Assembly: GCF_000021965.1 (NCBI RefSeq)
Contig: NC_011832.1
Location: 1,364,001-1,428,000 of the forward strand
Direction: 5' to 3'
DNA length: 64,000 bases
Source of the DNA: Methanosphaerula palustris E1-9c
GTDB taxonomy: Archaea; Halobacteriota; Methanomicrobia; Methanomicrobiales; Methanospirillaceae
The notes under the pieces are model-generated. The model ran no database searches, was not told where the DNA came from, and saw only the letters and a program-made list of their open reading frames with translations. Shown one piece after another: positions 38,001 to 46,080 of this stretch (the first letter of the stretch is position 1; each line of letters begins with the position of its first letter). Both the position numbers and the translations under genes were made by a program.

Positions 38001-38235
38001 TCGTTCATTACCACGTGTGCGGGGAAATTATACGTTCATTGTTGTTCTCAATGATGTTCGTATTGTTTCCTGTTCCATCCTATTCACCCAGTTCATCCCC
38101 ACATGCGTGGGGAGTATATTTATGTCAGGTTTCACCTCCCTCTGACAGGTCGGTTCATCCCCCATGCCAGGGAGAACGGTCGATCGTCTCCTCAATCCGG
38201 CAGGACCCGTTCCCCTCAGGGTGGGGAACTGCAGG
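38001..38235 (+). CRISPR. Degenerate CRISPR-like array
   Basis: Four imperfect units of about 28 bases share the frame GTTCATCCCC...GTGGGGAA: at about 38001, 38089, 38151 and 38207. The middle two are separated by 33 bases, giving a period of about 62, that of type I-E arrays; the inverted halves (CCCC/GGGG) match the I-E repeat read on this strand (CGGTTNATCCCC...GGGGAAC). The first gap is too long and the last unit lacks two bases. No cas gene is in the window. This is most likely the worn end of a lost array. Confidence 0.45.
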
Positions 38236-38282
38236 GCACCTGTCGACACGGACCTTCCTGACCAGCCCCGACTGCCATCACA

Positions 38283-38382
38283 GTCTGGCCTCTTCGTCCA
38301 GGTGAACGAGCGTCCCGGCAGCCGATGTGCCGACGATCCAGGGGACCAGTCCGTCGATGTGTTCGGCCTGCTGGTTGAATGA
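38283..38382 (-). pseudogene. Gene fragment related to pieces at 31803 and 57700
   Basis: The minus strand reads GLVPWIVGTSAAGTLVHLDEEARL and a stop. LVPWIV matches the fragment at 31803 (LVPWIVDQP) and HLDEEARL plus stop matches 57700-57735 (LHLDDEARL). The three pieces seem to be the tail of one gene family that ended with a dockerin-type segment. Confidence 0.45.
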
Positions 38383-38862
38383 TCAGATCTCCCGGGTGAT
38401 CTCCCGTATCCCGCCTTTCATCACGTCAAAGACCCGCCAGCCACGGGAGGAGACCGAGAGCCAGAACTGGCACGAACTGTCATCCCCTTTCAGGGCCGGG
38501 AGTCCGCGGAGGGTCTGAATCTCCTCTCTGTACTGGTCTGCGATCGCATGAAGCGATGGAGGCATCCGCCGGGTCCGCCTGATCAGGACCAGTACCAGTT
38601 CCTCGGATGACCAGGCCAGCAGGTCGGGGGGCAGGGAGCCGGGATGGGATCTGATCACCTGGTATCCCTGCTTCCGGAACCAGGCGGCGACTGCGCACCC
38701 CCCTCTCTGTCCGGCTCGGGTGGCCGGCACACGACGCCGCTCCCCGGCATACCCTCCCCGCCTGGCAGGTTTCAGAATGTAGTGATCGCCTTTCATCTCT
38801 GATGAACCGGAGGGACCGGGGATTGCCGGCGTCTGATTCTCTGCGTCGAGTGCCCGGGTCAT
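38383..38862 (-). CDS. Hypothetical protein, 159 residues, nuclease-like fold suspected
   Basis: An ATG at 38862 follows GAGGTGA. Residues about 58-100 read AAWFRKQGYQVIRSHP, PPDLLAWSSEELVLVLIRRTRR, which has the layout of archaeal restriction-like folds (x(D)x15-20(E)x(K)), but Arg stands where the catalytic Lys is expected. The C-terminal half (QYREEIQTLRGL...RGWRVFDVMKGGIREI) is shared with the 129-residue protein at 62167-62556. It overlaps the end of a 44-residue gene by four bases. Probably part of a lost mobile element like that at 59-63 kb. Function unknown. Confidence 0.65.
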   Translation of the reverse strand: MTRALDAENQTPAIPGPSGSSEMKGDHYILKPARRGGYAGERRRVPATRAGQRGGCAVAAWFRKQGYQVIRSHPGSLPPDLLAWSSEELVLVLIRRTRRMPPSLHAIADQYREEIQTLRGLPALKGDDSSCQFWLSVSSRGWRVFDVMKGGIREITREI

Positions 38863-38993
38863 CGGTTCACCTCGTTATTGATATGGATCCAGGGTGGTTT
38901 CCGACCCTGATCTCTGCCGGCAATCGTGATCTCCCCGGCGGAGATCCCATCTGTATCCGAGGTCAGAATGATGATCTGATTGATATTCGTCAT
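38859..38993 (-). CDS. Small protein, 44 residues, upstream of the 159-residue gene
   Basis: The frame begins MTNINQIIILTSDTDGIS and ends NNEVNR, with its TGA overlapping the next ATG (ATGA), and it contains the ribosome site of that gene in its last codons. Such coupling and the clean frame suggest translation. An AT-rich TTACTTAAT element is about 25-33 bases upstream of the ATG. No family is recognised. Confidence 0.5.
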   Translation of the reverse strand: MTNINQIIILTSDTDGISAGEITIAGRDQGRKPPWIHINNEVNR

Positions 38994-39141
38994 AGATGTT
39001 CATCAACTGGAAATTACTTAATGGGCGGACCGTGCAGGGTGAAAGTGATATATGCATGTCCCGGGCCGGCCGACGCCGGGAATCCGACTAACGCCTGAAA
39101 TTCGACTATCGTTGGAAACCGGCTAACACCGGAATTCAAAA

Positions 39142-39213
39142 ATGAAATGGTCTGAAGAATCTGGGTGGTGGCGATGCTGGATCATCAGGGCCGGCGGGGT
39201 GCAGGAGTTTTCA
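39142..39213 (+). pseudogene. C-terminal fragment of the 159/129-residue protein family
   Basis: The plus strand reads MKWSEESGWWRCWIIRAGGVQEF. This matches the C-terminal pattern of the proteins at 38383 (RGWRVFDVMKGGIREI) and 62167 (RWRYFAVYPGGIQEI). No start or upstream coding part exists, so it is a gene end left after a deletion. Confidence 0.55.
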
Positions 39214-39275
39214 CTTCAGGGGCCGGCCGTCACAATCGGAAAGAATAATGGTACCCTGTGGTATACTGTAGCATC

Positions 39276-39512
39276 ATGGCGACCAGCCAACCGATCAAGG
39301 TGGAGGCGGCGACAAAGGCCAGGCTTGCAGAGCTCAGGATCCATCCCCGTGAGACCTTCAACGATGTGATCGAACGCCTGGTCACTATGGCAGTGGATGA
39401 TGAGCCGCTATCTGTCGAAGAGGAGGAGGAGTTGAAAACGGCAGAGGCAGATGTCAAGGCTGGAAATTACAGACCGCTTGATGATGTCCTGCGGGACCAC
39501 GGGTTCCTTTGA
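39276..39512 (+). CDS. Antitoxin of a second RelE-type pair, 78 residues
   Basis: The protein begins MATSQPIKVEAATKARLAEL, then HPRETFNDVIERLV, the short DNA-binding pattern of archaeal VapB/RelB-like antitoxins, followed by an acidic helix (SVEEEEELKTAEADVKAG) and a tail DDVLRDHGFL that would wrap the toxin. Its TGA overlaps the TTG start of the toxin frame, the same arrangement as in the pair at 29703-30183. The toxin is frameshifted. Confidence 0.75.
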   Translation: MATSQPIKVEAATKARLAELRIHPRETFNDVIERLVTMAVDDEPLSVEEEEELKTAEADVKAGNYRPLDDVLRDHGFL

Positions 39513-39785
39513 GTCCCTATCAGATCGTGGTCACGCCGGCCGCAGATCGGAATCTTTGGTAACCTCGACCGCGTGGCGGCTCTCTGTATCCGGGAAGAAC
39601 TCCTGATCCTCGCCAGGGACCCCTCTCCCCTGGAATATGTCAAACGATTGAAGGGCCACAACAACCCTCCGGTATTTTCATTCAGGGTCAGGGATTACCG
39701 GGTGATCATTCAGATTCACCCTGACACCATGTTCATCGTCGCGGTTCCGGTTGGGCCACGCCGGACGGTGTACCGGGATCTCTAA
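39509..39785 (+). pseudogene. RelE/ParE-family toxin, frameshifted
   Basis: TTG at 39509 gives LSPYQIVVTPAADRNLW and then TAA. The +1 frame continues GNLDRVAALCIREELLILARDPSPLEYVKRLKGHNN, then FSFRVRDYRVIIQIHPDTMF and RRTVYRDL with TAA at 39783. One extra T in CTTTGG (about 39555) explains the break. The pattern DYRVI and HRRTVY-like end is typical of archaeal RelE. The downstream half is well kept, so the mutation is recent or is bypassed. Confidence 0.8.
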
Positions 39786-40060
39786 CTGTTTTCTAATAAA
39801 GCGATATATTGCCGTTATAGTGGCCATATAACAGTGGGTGTTCAATATCTGATCTCTCGTATACGGGGTATTGAGACGACACAATTTCCAGATGTCAACC
39901 GGGACATCTCCACCAGGGGAGCATCTATTCTGCTGAGGTACGCAAATTGTTCAACCTCGGAACCTCCTGATCGGCCGACGTGGAGGCATCCTGCTATCTC
40001 AGTCTCTGGTTGGGAGAGGGTGGATACCTCCAATGATATAAGACACCATGGACAATACTC

Positions 40061-40219
40061 ATGCGTAGATCGGAGGCGCCGGCGTTATCACACCGACATA
40101 AACCCCGTTGAATTGAGAAGAAAAGAACTTCACTCCAACCATCTGTACGCCGTGAAGAGCATGGTGATCCTGCTGTGGTGATCCAACCGTGGGAATACTA
40201 TGGAACAGTTATCCGTTGA
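40061..40219 (+). pseudogene. Antitoxin partner of the Doc protein, frameshifted
   Basis: One frame reads DINPVELRRKELHSNHLYAVK, and the -1 frame continues EHGDPAVVIQPWEYYGTVIR with TGA at 40217, overlapping the first codons of the doc gene by 20 bases. The join falls in AAGAG near 40155; loss of one G explains it. The 5' end is also uncertain (ATG at 40061 is in yet another frame). It looks like the small antitoxin that precedes Fic/Doc toxins in methanogens, recalled from similar loci and not verified here. Confidence 0.6.
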
Positions 40220-40589
40220 AGACGTGATCGGTTATCAGATCAGACTCATTCTGGCGAGCGATCTTCCCGAAGATCAGGGCACCGAAGGTCAGATGATCAA
40301 CCCGGGGAATCTCGACTTCACGATAGATTTCTGTAACGATATTTCTGAGCCGTTCGAGCGAGCTGCGTATCTCCTCTATCATATCACTACCGGTCATCCT
40401 TTCGTTTCGGGCAATAAACGAATGGCTTTTCTGCTTGCGGCGCTGGTCCTGTACCGGACCCCCGAGCACTACCAGATCGCCGGCCTTGCCGAAGAGAACG
40501 ATCGCGTCATCCGCAGCATCGCAGAAGGGCTGATGACTCAAGAAGAGATTGAAATCTGGCTGCGTTCTATTGCTCAAAAAGATTGGTGA
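40200..40589 (+). CDS. doc: Doc-family (death-on-curing) Fic-fold toxin
   Basis: This 129-residue protein has the Doc motif GHPFVSGNKRMA with the catalytic His66. Doc proteins use the Fic fold to phosphorylate elongation factor Tu (aEF-1A in archaea) and so stop translation. The helical layout before and after (FERAAYLLYHITTG, LLAALVLYRTP) fits. It is the only toxin of the four pairs in the window whose frame is intact, while its presumed antitoxin is broken. Its stop is one base from the end of a convergent gene. Confidence 0.88.
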   Translation: MEQLSVEDVIGYQIRLILASDLPEDQGTEGQMINPGNLDFTIDFCNDISEPFERAAYLLYHITTGHPFVSGNKRMAFLLAALVLYRTPEHYQIAGLAEENDRVIRSIAEGLMTQEEIEIWLRSIAQKDW

Positions 40590-40590
40590 A

Positions 40591-40860
40591 TTATTGTGCC
40601 AGGAGATCGAGAGTGGGCTTGTGTCTTTGCATCAGCATCTCGAAGTCCTCGTCCTGAGATGGACGGGCTGCCCGATCCTGCTCTCTGATCACAGGGTATT
40701 GAGGCGGAGAGATGACCGGGATCGACCTGACGCCGCCACCATCAGTCGTCTGCACGATCGAATCCCTGCTGTCCGATGAAGAAGCCTGATTCGGTCCGGC
40801 CGGCTTCACGATATTCTCCTTTGTCGTTTTCCCACTGTCAACCGTCAGTTGCGTTTGCAT
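40591..40860 (-). CDS. Hypothetical protein, 89 residues
   Basis: The ATG at 40860 is preceded at ideal distance by GGAGGTGA, the strongest ribosome site in this stretch, which supports translation. The product is polar and probably largely disordered (MQTQLTVDSGKTTKENIVKP, then SSSDSRDSIVQTTDGGG) with a more structured acidic C terminus (DEDFEMLMQRHKPTLDLLAQ). No family is recognised. It converges on doc with a one-base gap. Confidence 0.6.
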   Translation of the reverse strand: MQTQLTVDSGKTTKENIVKPAGPNQASSSDSRDSIVQTTDGGGVRSIPVISPPQYPVIREQDRAARPSQDEDFEMLMQRHKPTLDLLAQ

Positions 40861-41007
40861 TCCTTTTCACCTCCATGGACATCTGGATCTATTATCCAGC
40901 CTTCTGACATGGGTGTTCTGGTATTATTAATGTTGAGGTCTGGTATGCTCACAGTATTGGTCAGGACCGTGGATCAGAATTCACAATATATCTCCTGCTA
41001 TCGACGA

Positions 41008-41154
41008 TTACCTGAATGACCAGATCGTTCTGCAAAATTCCGGGATGACATCTCCGGCGATGCTCCCTTCGGCCTGGGGGCGCGAACTGGTCACATCGGT
41101 GATGAGGGGCCGGCCTCGTATCTCTTTAAAGGCGGCCCTCTCGACAGGGGTCAT
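41008..41154 (-). CDS. Possible small protein, 48 residues
   Basis: The frame MTPVERAAFKEIRGRPLITD... ends in TAA. A GAGGTAG sequence stands about seven bases before the ATG. Composition is unremarkable and no family is recognised; support is limited to the ribosome site. Confidence 0.35.
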   Translation of the reverse strand: MTPVERAAFKEIRGRPLITDVTSSRPQAEGSIAGDVIPEFCRTIWSFR

Positions 41155-41198
41155 GGATACTACCTCTTTCTGACAGGTTATTAACCTGATGAATTCAC

Positions 41199-41309
41199 TG
41201 CTGCGTTGCGACGGCTGCGTCGAGCGAGGTGATCCCCCTGACCTTGAGGTCGGCTACGATTCGAGAGCCGGCGTCGGTGTCGCCGGCATCGACGAGCATG
41301 GTTTTTGCA
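41199..41309 (-). pseudogene. Fragment of a ComEC-type metallo-beta-lactamase-fold protein
   Basis: The minus strand reads KTMLVDAGDTDAGSRIVADL and KVRGITSLDAAVAT before a stop. This fits the start of secreted/ComEC-type metallo-beta-lactamase domains (xLIDAGxxxxGxxVVxxLKxxGIxxLDxVVxTHPHxDH), broken just where the HxHxD motif should follow. Similar shorter pieces are at 29205-29273 and about 57655-57690. Confidence 0.6.
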
Positions 41310-41360
41310 GATGATGGAGCAAGTAAGTGGGAATAAGAGGAATCTTCACTAAGTAATAAA

Positions 41361-41425
41361 TGGAAGTTTAATAATTTAAAAAATCTAAAAAAATTTAACT
41401 TCCAAATATATATTTACAACTTCCA
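41361..41425 (+). promoter_or_regulatory. dndB promoter with AACTTCCA operator-like repeats
   Basis: TGGAAGTT (41361-41368) and AACTTCCA (41397-41404) form a perfect inverted repeat around an A/T-only core, and a third AACTTCCA lies at 41418-41425, 12 bases before the dndB ATG. The TATA-like AAATATATATTTAC (41404-41416) sits between the last two and about 28 bases upstream of the ATG, so the transcript is probably leaderless. A protein bound here would cover the TATA box and start site; DndB itself is a candidate, since DndB represses dnd genes in Salmonella. Confidence 0.65.
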
Positions 41426-41437
41426 CCAATCATATTT

Positions 41438-42580
41438 ATGGTATCGTCGTTTCTCAAGGAAGTGAATGCTCTCGATTCATTCACCTATAATTTTCCTGCG
41501 ATACGGGGAATCCAGGCTGGCCGAGAATATTATATCTCAATGTGTCCGCTGAAATTAATCCCCAAAATATTCATCTTCGATGAATCCACACTTCCAGCGC
41601 AATTGCGGGCACAGCGGACGCTTAACAAGGCAAGAATTCCTGATATTGCACAATATCTTGTCGATAATCCCAAAGACTATGTCTTTTCTGCCATCTCTGC
41701 TTCGATCAGTGGCGCTCCAGTACAGTTTATCCCGGCCGGCGAGAATGGCATGGAGACAAAGATCGGGGCCATTATCATACCAATGGATGCCCAATTCATC
41801 ATCAATGACGGGCAGCACCGGCGCGCTGCAATCGAAGCTGCACTCATTGAGCGGCCAGAACTAGCTAATGAAACAATTGCAGTTGTTTTTTTTATCGATA
41901 CCGGACTCAAACGCAGCCAACAGATATTTTCTGATCTCAACCGGCACGCGGTTCGTCCAACAAAATCGATCAGTATTCTGTATGATTATCGGGATCCATT
42001 TGCACGTTTTGTGATGGACCTTGCTGCCACACATCCCTTATTCAAAGGGTTTACCGAACTTGAAAAAACGACCATCTCGAATAGATCCATCAAAATGTTC
42101 ACCCTTTCAAGTCTTTATCAGGGAACACAGAGTCTACTCAATAAAAAGAAAAAAAATAAACATCTTTCTACTGAAGATGAAAAAATAGCACGGGAATTCT
42201 GGGAAGAAGTTTCAAAAAATATCCCCGAATGGGATCTATTAATAAAACATAAGGTTTCGAGCAGTGAACTTAGGACAGAATTTGTTCATGCACATGGTCT
42301 TGCAATCCACGCATTAGGAATAATGGGGCAAGCACTCATCAAACAACACCCAGAAGATTGGAAACAGCAACTTGAACAATTACAGAAGATAGACTGGTTA
42401 CGTTCTAATGAGCAGGTATGGGAAGGCCGGGCAATGAATAATGGGAGAATTTCAAAAGCCCAAATGAACCTTACTCTTACCGTAAATTATCTCAAACAGA
42501 TGATGAATCTCCCCCTAACCAATGAGGAAGAGAGAGTGGAGAAGAGATTTCTTAAGCAGACCCACGGAGGTATACGATGA
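41438..42580 (+). CDS. dndB: DndB, DGQHR-domain regulator of DNA phosphorothioation
   Basis: The 380-residue protein carries the diagnostic DGQHR motif at 124-128 (IINDGQHRRAAIE) within the DndB/DGQHR fold, and FFIDTGLKRSQQIFSDLNRHA, also conserved in the family. DndB is not needed for sulfur insertion but lowers modification frequency and represses transcription. The start is set by a TATA box about 28 bases upstream. The stop overlaps dndC by four bases (ATGA). Most described archaeal dnd loci are dndCDEA; presence of a leading dndB here is worth noting. Confidence 0.88.
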   Translation: MVSSFLKEVNALDSFTYNFPAIRGIQAGREYYISMCPLKLIPKIFIFDESTLPAQLRAQRTLNKARIPDIAQYLVDNPKDYVFSAISASISGAPVQFIPAGENGMETKIGAIIIPMDAQFIINDGQHRRAAIEAALIERPELANETIAVVFFIDTGLKRSQQIFSDLNRHAVRPTKSISILYDYRDPFARFVMDLAATHPLFKGFTELEKTTISNRSIKMFTLSSLYQGTQSLLNKKKKNKHLSTEDEKIAREFWEEVSKNIPEWDLLIKHKVSSSELRTEFVHAHGLAIHALGIMGQALIKQHPEDWKQQLEQLQKIDWLRSNEQVWEGRAMNNGRISKAQMNLTLTVNYLKQMMNLPLTNEEERVEKRFLKQTHGGIR

Positions 42581-44037
42581 GCGCCCAGCAGACTCTTGAT
42601 GGAAAAGCAATTTCTGTCTTTGATAAACATGGCCTCGATGCAATTCATCATGAGATCCAGGAAGTGTACTTGAGTGATAACCGCCCATGGGTTATTGGAT
42701 ATAGCGGTGGAAAGGATTCAACAACCACACTCCAACTTGTCTGGTATGCTATCGCTGAATTACCAGAAGAGAAACGATCTAAACATGTCTTTGTTATATC
42801 TTCAGATACCCTTGTTGAAACACCAGTGATTGTTGATTATATCACGAGCACTCAAGAAAAAATCAACAGAACAGCGGCAGAATCTAAAATGCCATTTACG
42901 GCAATTAAATTGAAGCCGCGTATCGTGGACTCCTTCTGGGTGAATCTAATTGGAAAAGGATATCCAGCACCAAGTACGCAGTTCCGGTGGTGTACTGAAC
43001 GACTGAAGATCCGGACTGCTGACCGATTTATTCTGGAAAGTGTCACCAAGTACGGCGAAGTTGTGATGGTTCTTGGGGTGCGAAAAGGAGAGAGTTCAAC
43101 CCGGGATCAGGTCATGGATCAGTACAAAATCCAGGGCTCAAAACTCTCTCATCACTCCAGGTTTGCGCAGTCGTATGTCTATACTCCCATCGAGGAGTTC
43201 TCTGTTGATGATGTCTGGACATACCTTCTCCAGAAGCCGTCACCATGGGGAAATAACAATCGTGATCTTCTTGCACTCTATAAGAATGCACAGGATGGTG
43301 AGTGCCCGCTGGTGGTGGATAAGGACACGACACCTTGTGGAAACAGCCGGTTTGGGTGTTGGGTCTGTACGGTTGTTGCAAAAGATCGTAGCATGACGGC
43401 TCTCATTGAAAATGGTGAGGACTGGTTAGAGCCGCTCCTTGAATTTAGGAATGAACTTGCTGATACACAGATTCCTGAAAAAAAACACCTATACCGGGAA
43501 TACAGAAGGATGAATGGGAAAGTGAAGGTGATGGAACGAGCGGATGGTTTGCACATTATTCGCGGGCCATACACCCTGGATTATTCGAAATATCAATTAA
43601 GAAAACTACTTGAAGCGCAGGTCAATGTCAGGAAAAATGGTCCATATCCTAATATATCTCTGATATTACCGGAAGAATTGTATGAAATTCGTCGCATCTG
43701 GCAGACCCAGCGTAGTGACTGGGATGACTCAGTTGCCCGTATTCATAAGGAAGTCATGGGAGAAGATCTTGGTTGGGTCAAGGATGATCTTGGAGCATTC
43801 TCTCAATCTGAGAATGAACTGCTTAAAAAGATCTGTAATGATCATAAAACTCCTCTCCGGCTTGTGACTAAATTACTCGATGTCGAACAACAGATGCAGG
43901 GAATGACCCGAAGATCTTCTATTTATAACCGGATAAATGAGGTTTTATCTGAAGAGTGGCGGAGTGAAGAGGAGATCAAGAACGATATGATAAAACCAGA
44001 TGCTGTTGATTCACGAAGACAGATCCGACATATGTGA
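42577..44037 (+). CDS. dndC: DndC, PAPS-reductase-like sulfurtransferase
   Basis: This 486-residue protein has the ATP pyrophosphatase PP-loop YSGGKDSTT (42-50) and Cys residues suited to a 4Fe-4S cluster: Cys139 (FRWCTERL), Cys243, and the group CGNSRFGCWVC (254, 261, 264). DndC activates the DNA backbone or carries sulfur from DndA so that a non-bridging oxygen is replaced by sulfur in an Rp linkage. Cytoplasmic. Coupled by ATGA to dndB and adjacent to dndD. All key residues are present, so the modification system appears functional. Confidence 0.95.
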   Translation: MSAQQTLDGKAISVFDKHGLDAIHHEIQEVYLSDNRPWVIGYSGGKDSTTTLQLVWYAIAELPEEKRSKHVFVISSDTLVETPVIVDYITSTQEKINRTAAESKMPFTAIKLKPRIVDSFWVNLIGKGYPAPSTQFRWCTERLKIRTADRFILESVTKYGEVVMVLGVRKGESSTRDQVMDQYKIQGSKLSHHSRFAQSYVYTPIEEFSVDDVWTYLLQKPSPWGNNNRDLLALYKNAQDGECPLVVDKDTTPCGNSRFGCWVCTVVAKDRSMTALIENGEDWLEPLLEFRNELADTQIPEKKHLYREYRRMNGKVKVMERADGLHIIRGPYTLDYSKYQLRKLLEAQVNVRKNGPYPNISLILPEELYEIRRIWQTQRSDWDDSVARIHKEVMGEDLGWVKDDLGAFSQSENELLKKICNDHKTPLRLVTKLLDVEQQMQGMTRRSSIYNRINEVLSEEWRSEEEIKNDMIKPDAVDSRRQIRHM

Positions 44038-44046
44038 GTGTGGAAG

Positions 44047-46080
44047 ATGCTCCTAAAATCACTTACTCTCGAAAATATCAGGATCTTTAAAGGAGTGAAC
44101 ACGCTTGATTTCACTCCGGTCCACAGTTCAAAAGAGCAAAAGTCGATCATTCTCATAGGTGGTAAAAATGGTGCAGGAAAGACGACCATGTTTGAATCGA
44201 TTCTGCTCTGCCTCTATGGTCAGAACTCTCCGGATGGCCGTATGGGGAAGAAGAAATATGAAAAATATATTGCACAGATGACGGCACGGAACAAAAAAAC
44301 TGAAGATCCCTATAATCCTGCCATCGATGTGGTTTTTGAGTTTTCACATTCTGGAACAACTCACTCTTATTCTGTCCGGAGAGAGTGGATCACTCATCCT
44401 CAATTTTCTGAGACACTCACCGTCAAACGGGATGGAGAGATACTTTCAGATATGGAGGTAGATCAATGGCAGGACCTGTTGAACGAACTGATTCCTCCGA
44501 GATTCGCTCGTCTCTTTTTGTTTGACGGGGAAAAAATTCAGAATCTTGTTGAAGACAATACGGATAATCTGTACCTTCGGGATTCATTTAAATCCCTGCT
44601 TGGTCTCGATATTGTCGAGCGCTTAAAAGCAGATCTTGGGATCTATCTCACCCGTCATCTTAAGGTCAAAGAGGTCCACCATATTACGCAAAAACTTGAC
44701 GAACTCGAAACATCAGGTAAAGATATTGATACAAAAAAAGATCATTACCTCCAGGACCGAGCACAGGTGCAGAGCCGTTATGATCAGATCTCTTCCGAGA
44801 TTGAGCGGCAGGAACAGATCGTTGCCAGCGAGGGCGGAAGCTTCGCCCGGAAACGTGAAGAACTCAAAAACCAGAAGAATCAACTGGATCATCAGATTAC
44901 CACGATCGAAGGGGATATACGAGAACTCTGTGCTGGTCTGTTCCCCTTTGCTATCATCCCTAAATATTGTAATCTGCTCAAACAGCATCTGATTGAGGAA
45001 GACACCATTCAGGCACGGAAACGCTCGGAGGATCTTATTCGGTCCAATGTCGACGAACTCAACAGGATCCTCAAATCCCCAGCCTTTTGGTCTGATCTAT
45101 CCATATCATCCTCACAAAAAGAGAGAGTTCGGACAAAACTCTCCACCCTTCTCGATGAAAAATTCCTGATGGGAAACAAAATCGACAGATCAATCCTGAT
45201 TCATCATCTCTCCCAGTATGAATATAACCGGCTATTGCAATGGATTGATGATTCGATCACCAACGTTCCCAAAAAAATGAATGACCTCTCCCTGCAACTT
45301 GAGAACCTGACCTCAAAGCGCCAGAAAGTTGCTGAGATGATCAATAAAGCTCCTTCTGATGATGTTATTGCTCCGTTGATTCAGAAACTCAACGAACTGA
45401 GCAAACATCTCGGAGAGTTATCAGAGAAGCTGCGGGTGGCTGATGAGAAGATCCATGAGTTCGATTCCCAGTTAAAAGAAATTGAGAGGCAAAGATTGAA
45501 ACTGGATGAAGAACTCCAGGGAGTCAAGTGCGGGTCCAAGAAGATGCAACTCGCTCAGCAGGTTACCCTCATCCTCAATGAATACATGAAAGAACTCCAG
45601 CGCCAGAAGGTCAGCCAACTCAGCGATAATATTCTCTCATGTTTCACCCGGTTGATCAGGAAAGACGATTATGTCAAAGATATCCTGATTGATGAAAATT
45701 ATGCAATTACCCTCTATGAACCGGATGGGCATGCAATCCCTAAAGAACTTCTCTCTGCCGGCGAAAAAGAGATCTTTGCGGTTTCTCTTCTCTGGGGGCT
45801 CACATTGACGTCAGGACGACAGCTTCCCTTTATCATCGATACGCCATTAGGACGATTGGATAGCGAACATCGAGGAAACCTGGTGATGGATTTCTTCCAG
45901 CATGCCGGGGATCAGATGATTATCTTCTCTACCGATACCGAGATTGACAAGGATTATTTCCGCACTCTGCAGCCCTACATTGCCCGGGCATATCATCTGA
46001 ATTACTCGAAAGAGGAGCGCCAAACCACTATCTCTCCGGGATATTTCTGGCAGAGCGAGCCTGTGGAGTTGGAATCATGA
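44047..46080 (+). CDS. dndD: DndD, SMC/RecF-like ATPase of DNA phosphorothioation
   Basis: ATG at 44047 gives MLLKSLTLENIRIF, the usual DndD start; a GTG at 44038 directly after the dndC stop is an alternative. The 677-residue protein has Walker A GGKNGAGKTT (38-47), two long coiled-coil arms (about 190-560), ABC signature LSAGEKEIF and Walker B FIIDTPLGRLD. DndD is thought to open or nick DNA to admit the sulfur-transfer machinery. It belongs to the SMC-like family but lacks a clear CxxC hook, unlike the related ATPase at 53205. The dndE ATG overlaps its stop. Confidence 0.95.
   Translation: MLLKSLTLENIRIFKGVNTLDFTPVHSSKEQKSIILIGGKNGAGKTTMFESILLCLYGQNSPDGRMGKKKYEKYIAQMTARNKKTEDPYNPAIDVVFEFSHSGTTHSYSVRREWITHPQFSETLTVKRDGEILSDMEVDQWQDLLNELIPPRFARLFLFDGEKIQNLVEDNTDNLYLRDSFKSLLGLDIVERLKADLGIYLTRHLKVKEVHHITQKLDELETSGKDIDTKKDHYLQDRAQVQSRYDQISSEIERQEQIVASEGGSFARKREELKNQKNQLDHQITTIEGDIRELCAGLFPFAIIPKYCNLLKQHLIEEDTIQARKRSEDLIRSNVDELNRILKSPAFWSDLSISSSQKERVRTKLSTLLDEKFLMGNKIDRSILIHHLSQYEYNRLLQWIDDSITNVPKKMNDLSLQLENLTSKRQKVAEMINKAPSDDVIAPLIQKLNELSKHLGELSEKLRVADEKIHEFDSQLKEIERQRLKLDEELQGVKCGSKKMQLAQQVTLILNEYMKELQRQKVSQLSDNILSCFTRLIRKDDYVKDILIDENYAITLYEPDGHAIPKELLSAGEKEIFAVSLLWGLTLTSGRQLPFIIDTPLGRLDSEHRGNLVMDFFQHAGDQMIIFSTDTEIDKDYFRTLQPYIARAYHLNYSKEERQTTISPGYFWQSEPVELES

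Noticed and set aside
38001-38235. Functional CRISPR array
   Set aside because: Units are too divergent and unevenly spaced, and no cas genes are present; called as a remnant instead.
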